Source: Elsinoe arachidis
Lineage: Eukaryota; Ascomycota; Dothideomycetes; Myriangiales; Elsinoaceae
Direction of reading: 5' to 3'
Length of the DNA stretch: 64,000 bases
Assembly (NCBI GenBank): GCA_013372555.1
Contig: JAAPAX010000001.1
Span: forward strand, 2,046,001 to 2,110,000
In this document: positions 23,048 to 34,025 of the stretch, piece by piece
How positions within the stretch are numbered: position 1 is the first letter of the stretch
How the letters are laid out: the number at the start of each line of letters is the position of its first letter
Program-made: the position numbers and the translations under genes
Notes under the pieces: generated by a model
What the model was told of the DNA's origin: nothing
The model's input: only the letters and a program-made list of their open reading frames with translations
Databases searched by the model: none

Positions 23048-26000
23048 TATAACTACTCCTATATAAGTAGTTTATTTAGTTACTTCTCTATCTTATTTAT
23101 TAGTTTACTCTCTATTATTTTGCTTTTTAAGTATTAGAATCTATTAAGTACTACCTTATCTATAACTATAGAATTTAGGTGTTAATAAAGAGATAAACAA
23201 CTATAGATACTAACACCTTAACAGCTAGAATACCTATTATTCTTACTACATTAGCTAAATAGGCTAGCTAGCTATATATTATTAAGATAAGAGCTTTAAA
23301 TACTAAGATATAGAACCTTATTAACTCTTAGAAAACTACTAAACTAGAGAGTCTCCCTAAGCCTTAAAGGCTAGAGGTAGCAAATACTAACTTCTTAGTA
23401 CTCTTCTAGATATATAAGAAGGAATAAGTATAGTATAACAAGTAGCTTAAGACCTTAGTAGATCTTATAAGCATTATCTAGTTATTAATTGTACTATAAG
23501 TCCTTATTATTATCTAGCTAAAAGGAGATTCTTATCTATAGGCTATTCTTAGAGCATTAAAGAACAGATTTACTCTATCTAATATAGCTATTTAGCTTAA
23601 AGTTAAAGCTCTCTAGAGGAAGTAGCTATCTAGTTCTTCCTTATAGAATATAGATTACTAGCTTTAGTAATAAGAAGAGGTTATAGATAAGGCTAGGAAT
23701 TATAACTTTCTAGAGGCTTAAGGATTAAGGCCTTAGAGGAACTTCCTCTTATTAATCTTAAAGACTAAGCTAGTATTTACTAATAAATATCTTATTAATC
23801 TAGATTTACTAACTCTACTAACTATACTTAAACTTATTACTAAGTTTAGATAGTTCTATAAGCTATATAAGCTATATACTACTATAAAGGCTAGTAAGAG
23901 AGTAATAGTATTTTCTATAGCTACTAAGGACTCTTATAAAGAGAAGCCTAGTTCCTCTAGGGAGCCTAAATATATATACTAGAAGAGGTATAGGTAGAGC
24001 AAGTGTTACTATCTAAATAAGTACCTTAGGCTAGAGAGGTAGTTACTAAACTAATAGACTCTTAAAGAGGTTAAGCAAAGGCTAAATAATAAGACCTTAA
24101 GGGATAAGGTTAAAGCTACTCTTATAAAAGAAGCTAACCTTTAGAAGGGGTTATCTCTACTAGTGCTAATTAATATAGCTATAACTATTAGATTATACTT
24201 AGTATTTATCTTAGCTACTAGTAATATCTTAAGCTTATAGATACTAGATTCTAGAGTAACTAATTATATCTATAATTATACTATAAAGAATAGATATAAA
24301 GTTACTAGAATTATAGAACCTTATAAGAAGCTATTCTATAGTAACTCCTTACTTAAAATTAAGAGCTAGAGAACTATTAATATTATAGCTATCTACAAGA
24401 GATAGCTAGTAACTATTTATCTTACTCGTATAGTCTATATACTATTAATTATAACTAATCTAGTTAGCCTTAGGAGGTTTATTAATAGTAGAGTCTATTA
24501 GAATACTTAGACTATAGAGATTAGTTATAAAGGAAAAGTACTCTTCTTAGTTATACTAAAACATAACTAATATATACTTAAGGATAACTCTAAGACTCTC
24601 TATATTACTACTATAGTATTAAGAGGTAATAAAGATTCTTACCTATTAGTATTTACCTTAGTTATTATAAGGACTAATTAATCTTAGTATAAAGTTATAG
24701 ACTACCTAAGTATAGAGTTTATTAATTACCTTCTAGCTGTTATAGTTAGTAGTAAACTAACTCTAACTAAGTCTAACTTAGCTTAACTAATCTATCTTAG
24801 GTCTCTATATTAGACTTATAAGCTATCTAATACTTAGTAGCTTATATTAAGGAGCTCTAATACTAAAATTACTATAATAAAGCTCTTTAAGAGAACTACC
24901 TTTAACATTATTATTAATAGATTTATTAGCTTTAATAAGGTAAGATATATAAGTTACTTTACTTATAGAATAACTAACTATAATCTAGTTACTAGTTATA
25001 CTTATAGATATAAGCTTAATAAAATTACTATTAAGATAATTATCTATATTAAGACTAATCTTAGCTTTAAGATTAGATTTATTAGAAGCGATAATAAGGA
25101 TACTTTTAGTCTTAGATTTACTATCTTCCTTAATAGTAAAGGCATTTAGTATAAGCTATCTACTCTCTATACTCCTATATAGAATAGTTATAGTAAGAGA
25201 ATTAGAGTAATACTATTAAGGAGAGTAAGAGCAATTACTATCTTTACTAATCTCCTAAAGGAACTATACTCTAAACTATATAGATTAGTAGCCTATCTAA
25301 TAAATAGAATACCTCTTAAGAAGCTTAACTAGAAGACTCTCTTTAAGCTAGTTTATAGATGTCCTTTATCTATATTCTATCTTAGGCTACTTAGATATAA
25401 GGCCTATACCTTAGATAAGTATATTATAAGTAGTAATAAGCTTACTCTAAGAGCTTATATTAGATATCTAGTTAGCTATAACTTAACTAACATCTTTAGG
25501 ATTTATATATTAGCTACGAAGAAGATCCTTAGAATAAGAGATATAAGGTTTAATAAGACTTAGTTCTATAAGCTAGAAGAATAACTATAGCCTAGGCCTA
25601 TTAGATTACTTAATTTACTAAAACTTCTATAGGAGGTTAAAAAGTATAAAGCTTAAGCTAAAGAGGTACCTAAGGTATAACCTAAATAATAGTATCTAGT
25701 TTAGTATCTAGTTTAGCATCTAGTTTAGAATCTAGTTTAGCTAACTAAGGGACTAAATAATCCTAGTCTCTTATTATAGCTAATACTAGATCTAAGCCTA
25801 GCTTAGATCTAGGAAGTTTAGTATACTCTATTACCTCTACTAGATAATTATAGTGTATTATTATAGTTACTAGCTTTAGATCTAAGCCTAGCCTAGATTA
25901 AGAATATTACCTTACTAGAGTAATTCTTTAATACTCTAGTATCTCTACCTTCTATAGTTATATAGCTATTACCTCTACTAGAGGCTAAGGCTAAGACTAA

Positions 26001-27863
26001 TTATTATAGAATAGAAGTTTAAGCTAAAAGGTTAGCTAAAGTTTAATATAAATAACCCTCTTAGAGAATTACTATAAGGTTAGCTAATCTACTTCCTAAG
26101 TATATCCTTACTATAAGGAGAATAAGGAAACTAAGGAGATAAGTATATATTACTACTCTAATATAGCTAGAGATAGCCTATAGATATTACTAAGCATTTA
26201 ATACTTACCTAGTAATAAGGCTAATTTAGCCTTAGTTAGAACTAAGAGATAATCTCTCTCTACTACCTACTAATATAAAGAAACTTAAGACTTATTCTTA
26301 TAAGAAGCAATTCTAGTAGACTATAAAAGCTAAATTACTTACTCTCTATAAGAAGTATATATAGACTATTATACTTACTACTTAAGTAACTAGTAAGCTA
26401 GTTCTATTAATATAGGTGTTTATATATAAAGTTAATAATAAAGAAGAGGTTATAAAGTATAAAGTAAAGCTCTATATAAGAGATAACCTCTAATCTATAG
26501 AGTTAGAAACTTATATAGTAACTCTAGCTACTAAAGTCTTTAGAATACTTATAGCTATTCTTGCTTATAAGGACATAGAGGCTATTTAGATAGATGTTAT
26601 TAATATCTATATTAATAGCTCTATTAATAAGATTATCTACTATATAATTCCCTCTAGATTTAAGCTTATCCTAGAGAAGCTAAGGAAGAACTATTCTAGT
26701 ATTGCTCTATTAGAGGCTATCCTCTTACTTAATAAGGCTCTATATAGCCTTAAACAAGCTCTAGCTCTCTAGTATATAGAATTTACTACTACTCTAAGGA
26801 ACTTTAGATTTACTTAGGCCCCTAAGGCTCTATATCTCTAGCTAACCTCTAAGGTAATAATCTTCTTCTTTGTAAATAATATTACTATTATATACCTTAA
26901 GAAGCATAAGGAGAAGGCTAATATAGTTATTATAGCTCTCTATACTAAGTATAAGATAAAGGTACTTAGAGATCTAAGCTAGTTTCTAGCTATCTAAGTT
27001 ATAAGGAATAGAGCAACTAAAAGGCTATAGCTAAGCTAAGTCTAGTATATATAGTAGATATATACTAAGTTCATTACTAAACTAATAAAGCTAGTGTCGA
27101 TACTATTACTAGTAGAGATACTCTAGCCTAATAAAGGCTAAGCTTTACCTTAAGAGATCTATCTCTATTAGTAGAAGGTAGAATCTATTAACTTTATAGT
27201 AGTTATTATAAGGCCTAATATAGCCTTTACTACCTCTAGATTATTAGAGTATCTAATAAACTCTTTACTAATATACTAGAGGCTAGTAAATAGAGTTATT
27301 TAGTATCTTTATAAGACTAGAGATCTAGCTCTCTACTTTAATAGTTTAATACTACTACTAATCTTCTAAGCTTTATTAGATACTAGCTTTAGAAGTTACT
27401 CTTTAAGGAAGAGCCTTTAGAGGTATCTATTTAAGATGTTCTAAGGCTTTATTAACTAGAAGACTATAAAGTAGCTAACTATTACTACTTCTAGTATAGA
27501 AGCTAAGCTACTTACTCTTATAGAAACTACTAAACAAGCTATATAGTAGAGGAGGCTTATAGCCTCTATCTATCCTCTAAAGTATATTAGTATTTAGTGT
27601 AATAACTAGTAGACTATTAGCCTTATTACTAATCTAATAGAGAAGCTTAATATACGTCTTTATTATATTAATATCTATTATTACTAGCTAAGGCAAGAAG
27701 TTAGCTAAACTAGACTTATCTCTATAATATAGACTCTATTAGCTAATATACTAGCTAATAGATTAACTAAGTTATTACCTTTTAGAAGGTATAGAGCATT
27801 CTTATAATAGCTATCCCTCGAGTTAGTAGTCTACTAACTAGCTATAATAGTCTTATAGCTATT

Positions 27864-27876
27864 TAGTAAAGGGGTG
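27864..27876 (+). other. Putative polypurine tract
   Basis: TAGTAAAGGGGTG lies directly before the 3' LTR, the position of the second-strand primer; the core AAAGGGG is the only G-run nearby. Confidence 0.5.
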
Positions 27877-28137
27877 TATTAACTAAGGTATAGGCTAAGG
27901 GCGCTAAGAAGGACTCTAATTTAGTTTACCTAAGGCTAAACTAAGTACTCTTTAATAGCTTTACTAATTTATAATTAAATTAGATAGTTCTTGTCTTAAT
28001 CTGTTACTATTAAGGAGTTCTATTAATTTAGTTATCTCTTAGTTTAACAGGTTAAGTATTTATATAGTTACAGTCCACCAACTTTTGGTGGGTTAGGCAG
28101 TAATTAATCCTTTTTCCTCCCCACACACAAGCTAACA
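27877..28137 (+). repeat. Copia 3' LTR, 261 bp
   Basis: Same length as the 5' LTR. The left part carries the mutated state (begins TATTAACT), while the right part from about 28,048 is unmutated and ends CTAACA. The AACTT duplication follows. Confidence 0.93.
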
Positions 28138-28142
28138 AACTT
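28138..28142. repeat. Target-site duplication AACTT, right copy
   Basis: Matches the five bases left of the element exactly. Confidence 0.85.
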
Positions 28143-28566
28143 TCTATATCACGTGATTGATCGTCATTCTCCACTTTTTGGCGACGCAGCATGACGAAGA
28201 GGCACAAACACAAAACCAACCAAGATCCTGGCTCTTGCTCCTACAACCAGGTCGAGGGCCCTGCTTTTAGTCCTTGCAGATCGTTTAATATCAGGTTTGC
28301 ATGCATGCACTTCGTCGACTTCACTTCCTCCACTTCGCAGACTAGTTCTGGACGAACATTTCTTCAATTCTTGTTCCTGCGTGGCATGCGCCTTCACATG
28401 TCAACTACCAATCGATAATTTAATCACGGCCGTTTCGAGCTCCTTTTCCACGAACCACACGCGTCAAACGGTACGATATATCTAAATACACACCGACGAA
28501 CGCATCCCGAGCTCCTTCGATAGTCCTGCAGCTCCACACAAGTTCGTCCAGGCTACCCCCGGCAAC
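28143..28566 (+). other. Remaining promoter of the promethin-like gene
   Basis: About 0.42 kb between the copia element and the start codon at 28567. It is not RIP-mutated. A CACGTG E-box is present at 28151-28156. Short open frames here show no motif. Confidence 0.45.
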
Positions 28567-29501
28567 ATGTCGGCGGCTATCTTGAGCAAGCTCGATGGTT
28601 TCGGCAGCTCGATTGCAGCAAAGGGCAAGAGTTTGCTAGACAACTTCTTCCCGCCAGAGAAAAGAGCAGAGTTATTGGCAAGAATCAAGGCTTTCGTGCT
28701 CAAAAATCCAAAAGTCTCCGTGCGTATACGCATGTTCTTGGATTGGCCGCAGTTCACTAACATAGCCAGGCTTTCCTCCTTACCAATGTCGCCCTTTCAG
28801 CAGGACCCCTCATCCTCTTCGCGTTCTTCTCCCTCACAGTCTTTGTCTTCGCTCTCATTGTAGCCTTGGTGGTGGCACTCCTAGCAGCGGTAGCTTTCAC
28901 ACTTTTCGCTGTGGGTGTGGCACTTCTCATCCTCTTCCCGACTGTGTTCTTCACCACACTTACAGCAACATTCCTCTTCCTTTGGGGATTGGGCGGCTTC
29001 TACCTCTTCAAGTGGTTCAACAAGGACTCCGCTCCAGGCGCCAAGGGTGACACAATTGGAGACAAGCTGAACTCTCTGACGGGCAACAATCTCAACTTCG
29101 TCATGGACAACGCGCGGGAAGGATGGGTTGAGCGCCAGCTTGGGACATCACACGAGGATTGGAGGAAGGGTGCATCACCTCACCATGCTCCGAAGCCCGA
29201 AACAAATGGTACTCCAAAGAAGCAGAATAAGTCGGATGAAGATTCAGGCACGACCAGTGGAGCGGACGTCAAGAAACGAGCCGAGTCTCCCATGAGCCAG
29301 GCTAAGAAAGGAGTAAACGGTGTAAAGAAGCAGGTCAACACCGACACTGCCACCAATGGCGTCAATGGCGTGACCAAACAAGCTGGGGTAGGTGATGCTG
29401 GGGAGAAGGTCAAAGGGACACCCAAAAAGCTTGCGCAAGCGCCGGGCAATATTAAAGGCACAGCAGTTGGCGGAATAGGAGGAGCAACAGGACTGACTTG
29501 A
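28567..29501 (+). CDS. Promethin/LDAF1-like lipid-droplet membrane protein
   Basis: Two exons, 28567-28719 and 28770-29501, give 294 residues. The 50-nt intron (28720-28769) has donor GTGCGT, branch CACTAAC and acceptor GCCAG. A short amphipathic N-terminus (MSAAILSKLDGFGSSIAAKG) precedes a long hydrophobic block (about residues 50-125) readable as paired hairpins, with few charged residues. This is the layout of the promethin family (animal LDAF1, yeast Ldo16), which sits with seipin at sites of lipid-droplet formation in the ER. The C-terminal 160 residues are hydrophilic, Lys/Gly-rich and low-complexity, with repeated KKGVNGVKKQ and TNGVNGVTKQ units, and look disordered. The family call rests on hydrophobic layout and general resemblance, so it is moderate. 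Confidence 0.65.
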
Positions 29502-29691
29502 TCGCTGAGACGAGATGACGAACAGGCAACGGCAGACTTTTCCAGAATGACAGCGAGATCCTCCAGCTTCTGCTTTCGGCGGCACAACATCTTTACATGC
29601 ACAGCGCGGTATTCCATATGGCGAAGAAATACCCTCCATCTAGCTTAGCTGTAATACTATCGAACAATCAGACCATCATCACCAACTTTCA

Positions 29692-31644
29692 TCACGTCGT
29701 AAAGTGCACATCACAAAACCTCAACACCCTCCTCATCATATCCATCAACTGCTTCCTCTCCTTCACCAAATGTCCAGCTCTCGGATACGTCGCCATCTCA
29801 CACTGAATCCCATACTGCCTACACGCCCTCTGAAAACCCCAAGCCTGCGTAACCGGCACCCTCACGTCCTCCTTCCCATGCAGCAACAACATGGGCGGAA
29901 TCCTCCCCGCCTCTGCCGCCTCTTTAAACTCCCACAACGCACTTCCCGTCCTAGCCTTGACATCCGTCTTGTCCACCTCCCACGGCGCACCCCCACCACC
30001 AATCTCCGCCTCCATCTTCGGGATATCAGACGTCACGACCATAGTATCCCAGTCCGTCACGCCAGCCCCCGCAATGCCGCCCTTGAAGCTCCACCCGAAG
30101 CCGTGCGTCCCGTTGCGTACTGCGGCGAGGTAAGTGAGGAACCCACCTTGGGACCACCCGCCTATGATGAGGTTTTCGGGATCCGAGAAGCCGGTTTTGA
30201 CCATGTGGTTGGTCAGGGCGATGACGTCGTCGTAGTCTTTTGTGCCTGCGACGTAGGGGCCGGCGAAGTGGGTGCCGTGGGAGGCGCCGCCGCGGTAGTT
30301 GGTTTGCAGGACGGCGTAGCCCTGGGCGAGGAGGGTGTGGGTCCAGCCGTAGCCGGGGAGGAAGGTGTTGGTTCGGCGGGAGTAGGGGCCGCCGTGAGGG
30401 TCGATGAGGGTTGGCAAGGGTTTCGTTGGGCGGTCGGAGGCTGAGAGGGAGGATGGATAGATGAAGACGCCGTCGAGCTCAACGTCGCCGTCGGTAGAGG
30501 GGATGTGGATCTGGAGAGCTATGTTGTCGGGTTCGGATGAGACTGTAGAGTGGGAAGAGACTTGGATTGGTGTCTTGTTCTCGCTTGTGAACGTGTAGAC
30601 TTCTGGTGGCTCGTTGATGGTCGTCTTCACGATGGCAAACACTGTTGACGATTCGAGTGCGGCCACACTAACACCCCTGACATCGCAGAAGTCGCTGAAG
30701 TGGACATTCCCGGACAGAGGACGTATCTCGTCGTGTAGGTCGTTCATCGTGTGCGCCACAATGACTTTCCCTGAGGATACAAGCTGGGTGGCACAATAGT
30801 CCTGGCCACCGATCTCTTGCTTCCAGCTCCCATCTTGCAATGAGATACTATAGACCGCTTGCGAAGTCGACGACACGCCCTCTTTCGTGCTGCCGACGAC
30901 GTATACACGATCGCCTATCATGTGGAGGCTCGGCTCTGGAGACCAACTCAAGTATTGGCACTTACTTATCAACTTGATCTCCTTCGACGCAACGTCAACT
31001 TGATCGATGAACGAGTCGGCAGTGAATGGACTTTCAATCTCCGGTGTGTGCTGGGTACTGTAAACGATGGATTTGGAATCGGACGTCCAGACCAGATCGA
31101 CTATGTGGTAGTCGCGAGTGACAATGGTATCGATAGTCCGCGTAAGCAGGTGAATCATTTTCAGGCGATTGAACTCCCATCGCTCGCCCCAGACATCAAC
31201 TTCTCCAGTGTCTTCATCCTGACGCTTCTGCTCGGATGTTATTTCGTCAGGTCTCAGGAAGGCAATGTACTTGCCATTGGGGCTAACTTCGAACGGGCCA
31301 ATTGACATTTCGTGGTCGGCATCGGTCAGCAAGATAGCTTCGCCTCCTGAGAGAGATAGCTGGTAGAGCCCAGTCTTCTTTCCAGCTTCCTTCCGGTCAG
31401 AGGTGAAGATGATGGAAGACCCGTCTGGCGTCCAATGTGGTCGTTCATCGTTGAACAAACCCGTGGTAAGCTGGCGAGCCGATTTCTCCTTGCCTACGTC
31501 CGCAATCCAAATAGCAGAGACCTTGTTATCGTCCTTTTTGTGCCCTAATGGCAAGGCTGTCGTGTATACAACCTTTGTGCCATCTGGAGAAAGGCGAGGA
31601 TATTGCGGGATTTGCGAATCGAGCCACCCTTCGTAGCGCTCCAT
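29692..31644 (-). CDS. Prolyl-oligopeptidase family (S9) serine peptidase
   Basis: A single exon of 650 residues. Residues 1-380 form a WD40-like beta-propeller with repeated strands such as YPRLSPDGTKVVYTT, RPHWTPDGSSIIFTSD and GPFEVSPNGKYIAFL. The C-terminal alpha/beta-hydrolase domain has the nucleophile in GGWSQGGF (Ser498), the acid in GKEDVRVP (Asp593) and the base in RAGHLV (His625); HGGP near residue 415 supplies the oxyanion hole. This is the S9C acylaminoacyl-peptidase/dipeptidyl-peptidase-V-like layout. There is no signal peptide (MERYEGWLDS), so it is probably cytosolic, unlike secreted DPP5. It would trim short peptides from the N-terminal end. Confidence 0.92.
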   Translation of the reverse strand: MERYEGWLDSQIPQYPRLSPDGTKVVYTTALPLGHKKDDNKVSAIWIADVGKEKSARQLTTGLFNDERPHWTPDGSSIIFTSDRKEAGKKTGLYQLSLSGGEAILLTDADHEMSIGPFEVSPNGKYIAFLRPDEITSEQKRQDEDTGEVDVWGERWEFNRLKMIHLLTRTIDTIVTRDYHIVDLVWTSDSKSIVYSTQHTPEIESPFTADSFIDQVDVASKEIKLISKCQYLSWSPEPSLHMIGDRVYVVGSTKEGVSSTSQAVYSISLQDGSWKQEIGGQDYCATQLVSSGKVIVAHTMNDLHDEIRPLSGNVHFSDFCDVRGVSVAALESSTVFAIVKTTINEPPEVYTFTSENKTPIQVSSHSTVSSEPDNIALQIHIPSTDGDVELDGVFIYPSSLSASDRPTKPLPTLIDPHGGPYSRRTNTFLPGYGWTHTLLAQGYAVLQTNYRGGASHGTHFAGPYVAGTKDYDDVIALTNHMVKTGFSDPENLIIGGWSQGGFLTYLAAVRNGTHGFGWSFKGGIAGAGVTDWDTMVVTSDIPKMEAEIGGGGAPWEVDKTDVKARTGSALWEFKEAAEAGRIPPMLLLHGKEDVRVPVTQAWGFQRACRQYGIQCEMATYPRAGHLVKERKQLMDMMRRVLRFCDVHFTT

Positions 31645-34025
31645 AACTGATCTACTTTTGAGCTGGAGTCGTGATGTTTAGAGTACATGTGGACAGGGAA
31701 AGCTCAATGATGTAGTTACGCTGCCGCCTTGTTGATCAGCGCCATCGATTATCGTCAACCAAGAAAGGCAGGCGCCATATCGAATTTGGCCTCAGAGACC
31801 GGTCAAGGTCAGCGCTAAGCGATCAGCGAAGTGCACATCAAAAGACGTGTCTGGTGTTCGGCATCTTCGAACAATTTTCAAGCTGCTATACAATACCTAC
31901 CACCTACCTCCACAGACCTTGGTCACGATAATCTCCAGGTAGGCAAGAAACTACACAGCCTGCCTGAATTCGCTGCCGAGCTATTCTGACAGGCCGTCTT
32001 TCCGGGCGGAAGACAGCCGTGAAATTGTGAGGTATATAATTTGGAAATCGAGATTTGTCGCTCTTGTATGACTAATAATCATCGGAAGTGAGATGGCATT
32101 CTTGGTCCATTGGCAAGTCAACCGAAACCCCTACTGTAGCTCCACACTAACCCGAGTCAGGTAGGATTGCGTAAGTTCCAATTCTGTGCGGACATACCTC
32201 AAAGATCCTAATTTCCTTCAGTGCCTTCCATGGGTAGTTCACACCAACACAAAGCAGCAGGACCGGGTTCGATTCCCGGAGGATGCATCATTTTTGGTCT
32301 TTTTTTGCTCTTGAGAAGTTTTGTGTTGGTACACGCGAGTGTGGAATATCTATATCTATCGATTGTACAAGGCGGCAAATCGCTGAGGTGCCGAACATAC
32401 CGTGGTATATTTCTTCAGGTCTGTCCCTTCCGATCTCTTTCACTTTTCAACTGTACTCGAAGGACACAGCTATCCAAAAGTGCTAGGTCTAAACTATGCT
32501 CCAGAAAGATATCTGGCTCAAAGTCGCCATAGGAACGATATCAATCAAGTCCACATGTGATAAGGAAACAGCCGGCCTGTTGTTAGGAAAGCAGAATTGT
32601 GCACGATATGAATGTCTGGCTGTCCGGAAATCAAGGTCCAATTGGAGGAAGTGCCAAAAGGCGGGCCAATTGGTCACAAGTCATGACAACATTGACCTTG
32701 ATGAGTGCAGCAAGTCTCCTCTGGACTTGCAGAACTCTAGGGCTCCGGACTTACTAGGGTACTCTGCATATCAAAGCGACGGATGACTTCTTGTCCGTAT
32801 ATCTGGCAAAAGGAAAGCTCACAGTAGAATAGATCTACAGGCTGAACGCCGGCGAAAAGTACCAAAGGAAGCTCGGCCCCTGAAGACATCAGTCGCAAAT
32901 TCACGGAGCCAGTCTTACACATGATAGCAGACATCCCGTGCCAAGCGTAAATCCCTCATCAGTTGGTCGTCTGGCAGTTCAGGGTTTTGGTCACCCAAGG
33001 TCCTGCGAAAGCAAGGAAACTTCGCGAGCCATGATGCGTCGCCAGCCAGGAGATGGCGTTAATCTTCGGAGGGCACAGCCGGTGTGGAACGAGAACGACT
33101 GCAAGATCCAAGATGACGGGCCAAGCAAATCATCCAAGGCGGCGCACTGTATGATCAATGCCGCACGAAGACTCTAGTGAACTTGAGAGCCACAATACTC
33201 AGCTATGCAGCATGATGAGGATAGACCTCCAGCACGGGTGATGATCGAGTCTGGATCCACTTATGACAGCTCGGAACCTTTCATGCCAGATGGGGTTGGA
33301 AGCCAGGATGGTTAGATGACTCGTGGAAGCGAGCCGAAAATATCTGAGTGATTGGCAACGTTGTAGAAGCGCTCTGCTCGTGCTCCTTTCCGTCTAAGTC
33401 AGCGTCAGCAGATGTGTCAAAGCACTGCGTGTATTCTTCACAGATGCTTATAACATATTGACAGTCGTCGAGGTCAGTAAATAGATCAGTGTTGCCCCTG
33501 TGCGAGCTTGCGCCTCATATGACTTGCTTCGAGTCGATATAAAAGGCTTGATCAAGCGATAAGTGCGCATGAGATGTACACGGACCATACCACTGTAATC
33601 GCCCGAACCTAGCGGCGTGATCGGTAGGTTAGTCGACGGCGTGTTCGGTCGGTCCGTGAATCTGACATCGCATTATCGAAGAGGAAACGAAATGCGATGC
33701 GGCTCCGCTTCTTCGGATCTGCCAAGGCGCTAAACACGTCAAGGCAAAATGTAGCTTGATCCTTGAGATGACAAGAAGCTCACACGAAGACAACAACCAG
33801 CTATCAATTCCACTAACCTGCGTCGATTCTCGATTTCTACTCCTCTGGAAGGACGTCCGTTACCATACAGGTCTCGATTGTCCATATATCTGGCCATCGA
33901 CTATTACCAGCTTTACAAGATCAGCACTCTGTAGATCTACTTTTTCTCACTTGACATGACAAGTACGTGAATTCCTGCGCGGCGATTCTCATTTGGGTCG
34001 CGCGCTGAGCGCGTTGGTCGTGGGA
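31645..34025. other. Long intergenic region with a tRNA-like remnant
   Basis: About 2.4 kb between the divergent starts of the S9 peptidase and THO2 genes. Open frames are short and without motifs. The only structured element recognised is the tRNA-like sequence near 32,221-32,306. There is no AT-rich RIP block here. Confidence 0.5.
32221..32287 (+). pseudogene. tRNA-Gly-like remnant with intact 3' half
   Basis: Positions 32263-32279 form a perfect T arm (five-pair stem CCGGG/CCCGG around TTCGATT) containing a perfect B box, GGTTCGATTCC. Then come AGGATGC and the discriminator A. A T5 run (32291-32295) and a T7 run (32300-32306) follow, as for RNA polymerase III termination. The matching 5' acceptor strand GCATCCT, a good D arm and an anticodon arm are not seen; GTGCCTT at 32221 pairs only weakly. 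The 3' half resembles fungal tRNA-Gly(TCC). It may be a broken tRNA, an unusual intron-bearing tRNA, or a tRNA-derived SINE head. Confidence 0.4.

Larger units (their letters stand above)
22774..28137 (+). mobile_element. Ty1/copia LTR retrotransposon, RIP-degraded
   Basis: A 5,364-bp element bounded by two 261-bp LTRs and an AACTT duplication. The interior is AT-rich and full of TAG/TAA, with most CpA and TpG lost, the pattern of repeat-induced point mutation. Coding order is still readable on the plus strand: a Gag zinc-knuckle remnant near 24,000; protease remnant LDSRVTNYI near 24,240; integrase C-part near 25,330-25,560 (TLFKLVYRCPLSIFYLRLL); reverse transcriptase near 26,730-26,960 (ALYSLKQALAL, then VNNITIIYLKKH in place of YVDDI); and RNase H near 27,450-27,680 (SSIEAKLLTL, KLNIRLYYINI). 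Integrase before reverse transcriptase is the copia order. No frame is intact, so the copy is dead. It splits the divergent promoter between RPA49 and the promethin-like gene. Confidence 0.95.

Noticed and set aside
23035..27876. Protein-coding genes inside the AT-rich block
   Set aside because: All frames are broken by dense TAG/TAA; the remaining similarity is to copia Pol only.
29704..30444. 246-codon plus-strand frame opposite the S9 peptidase
   Set aside because: Antisense shadow of the catalytic-domain region; low-complexity composition.
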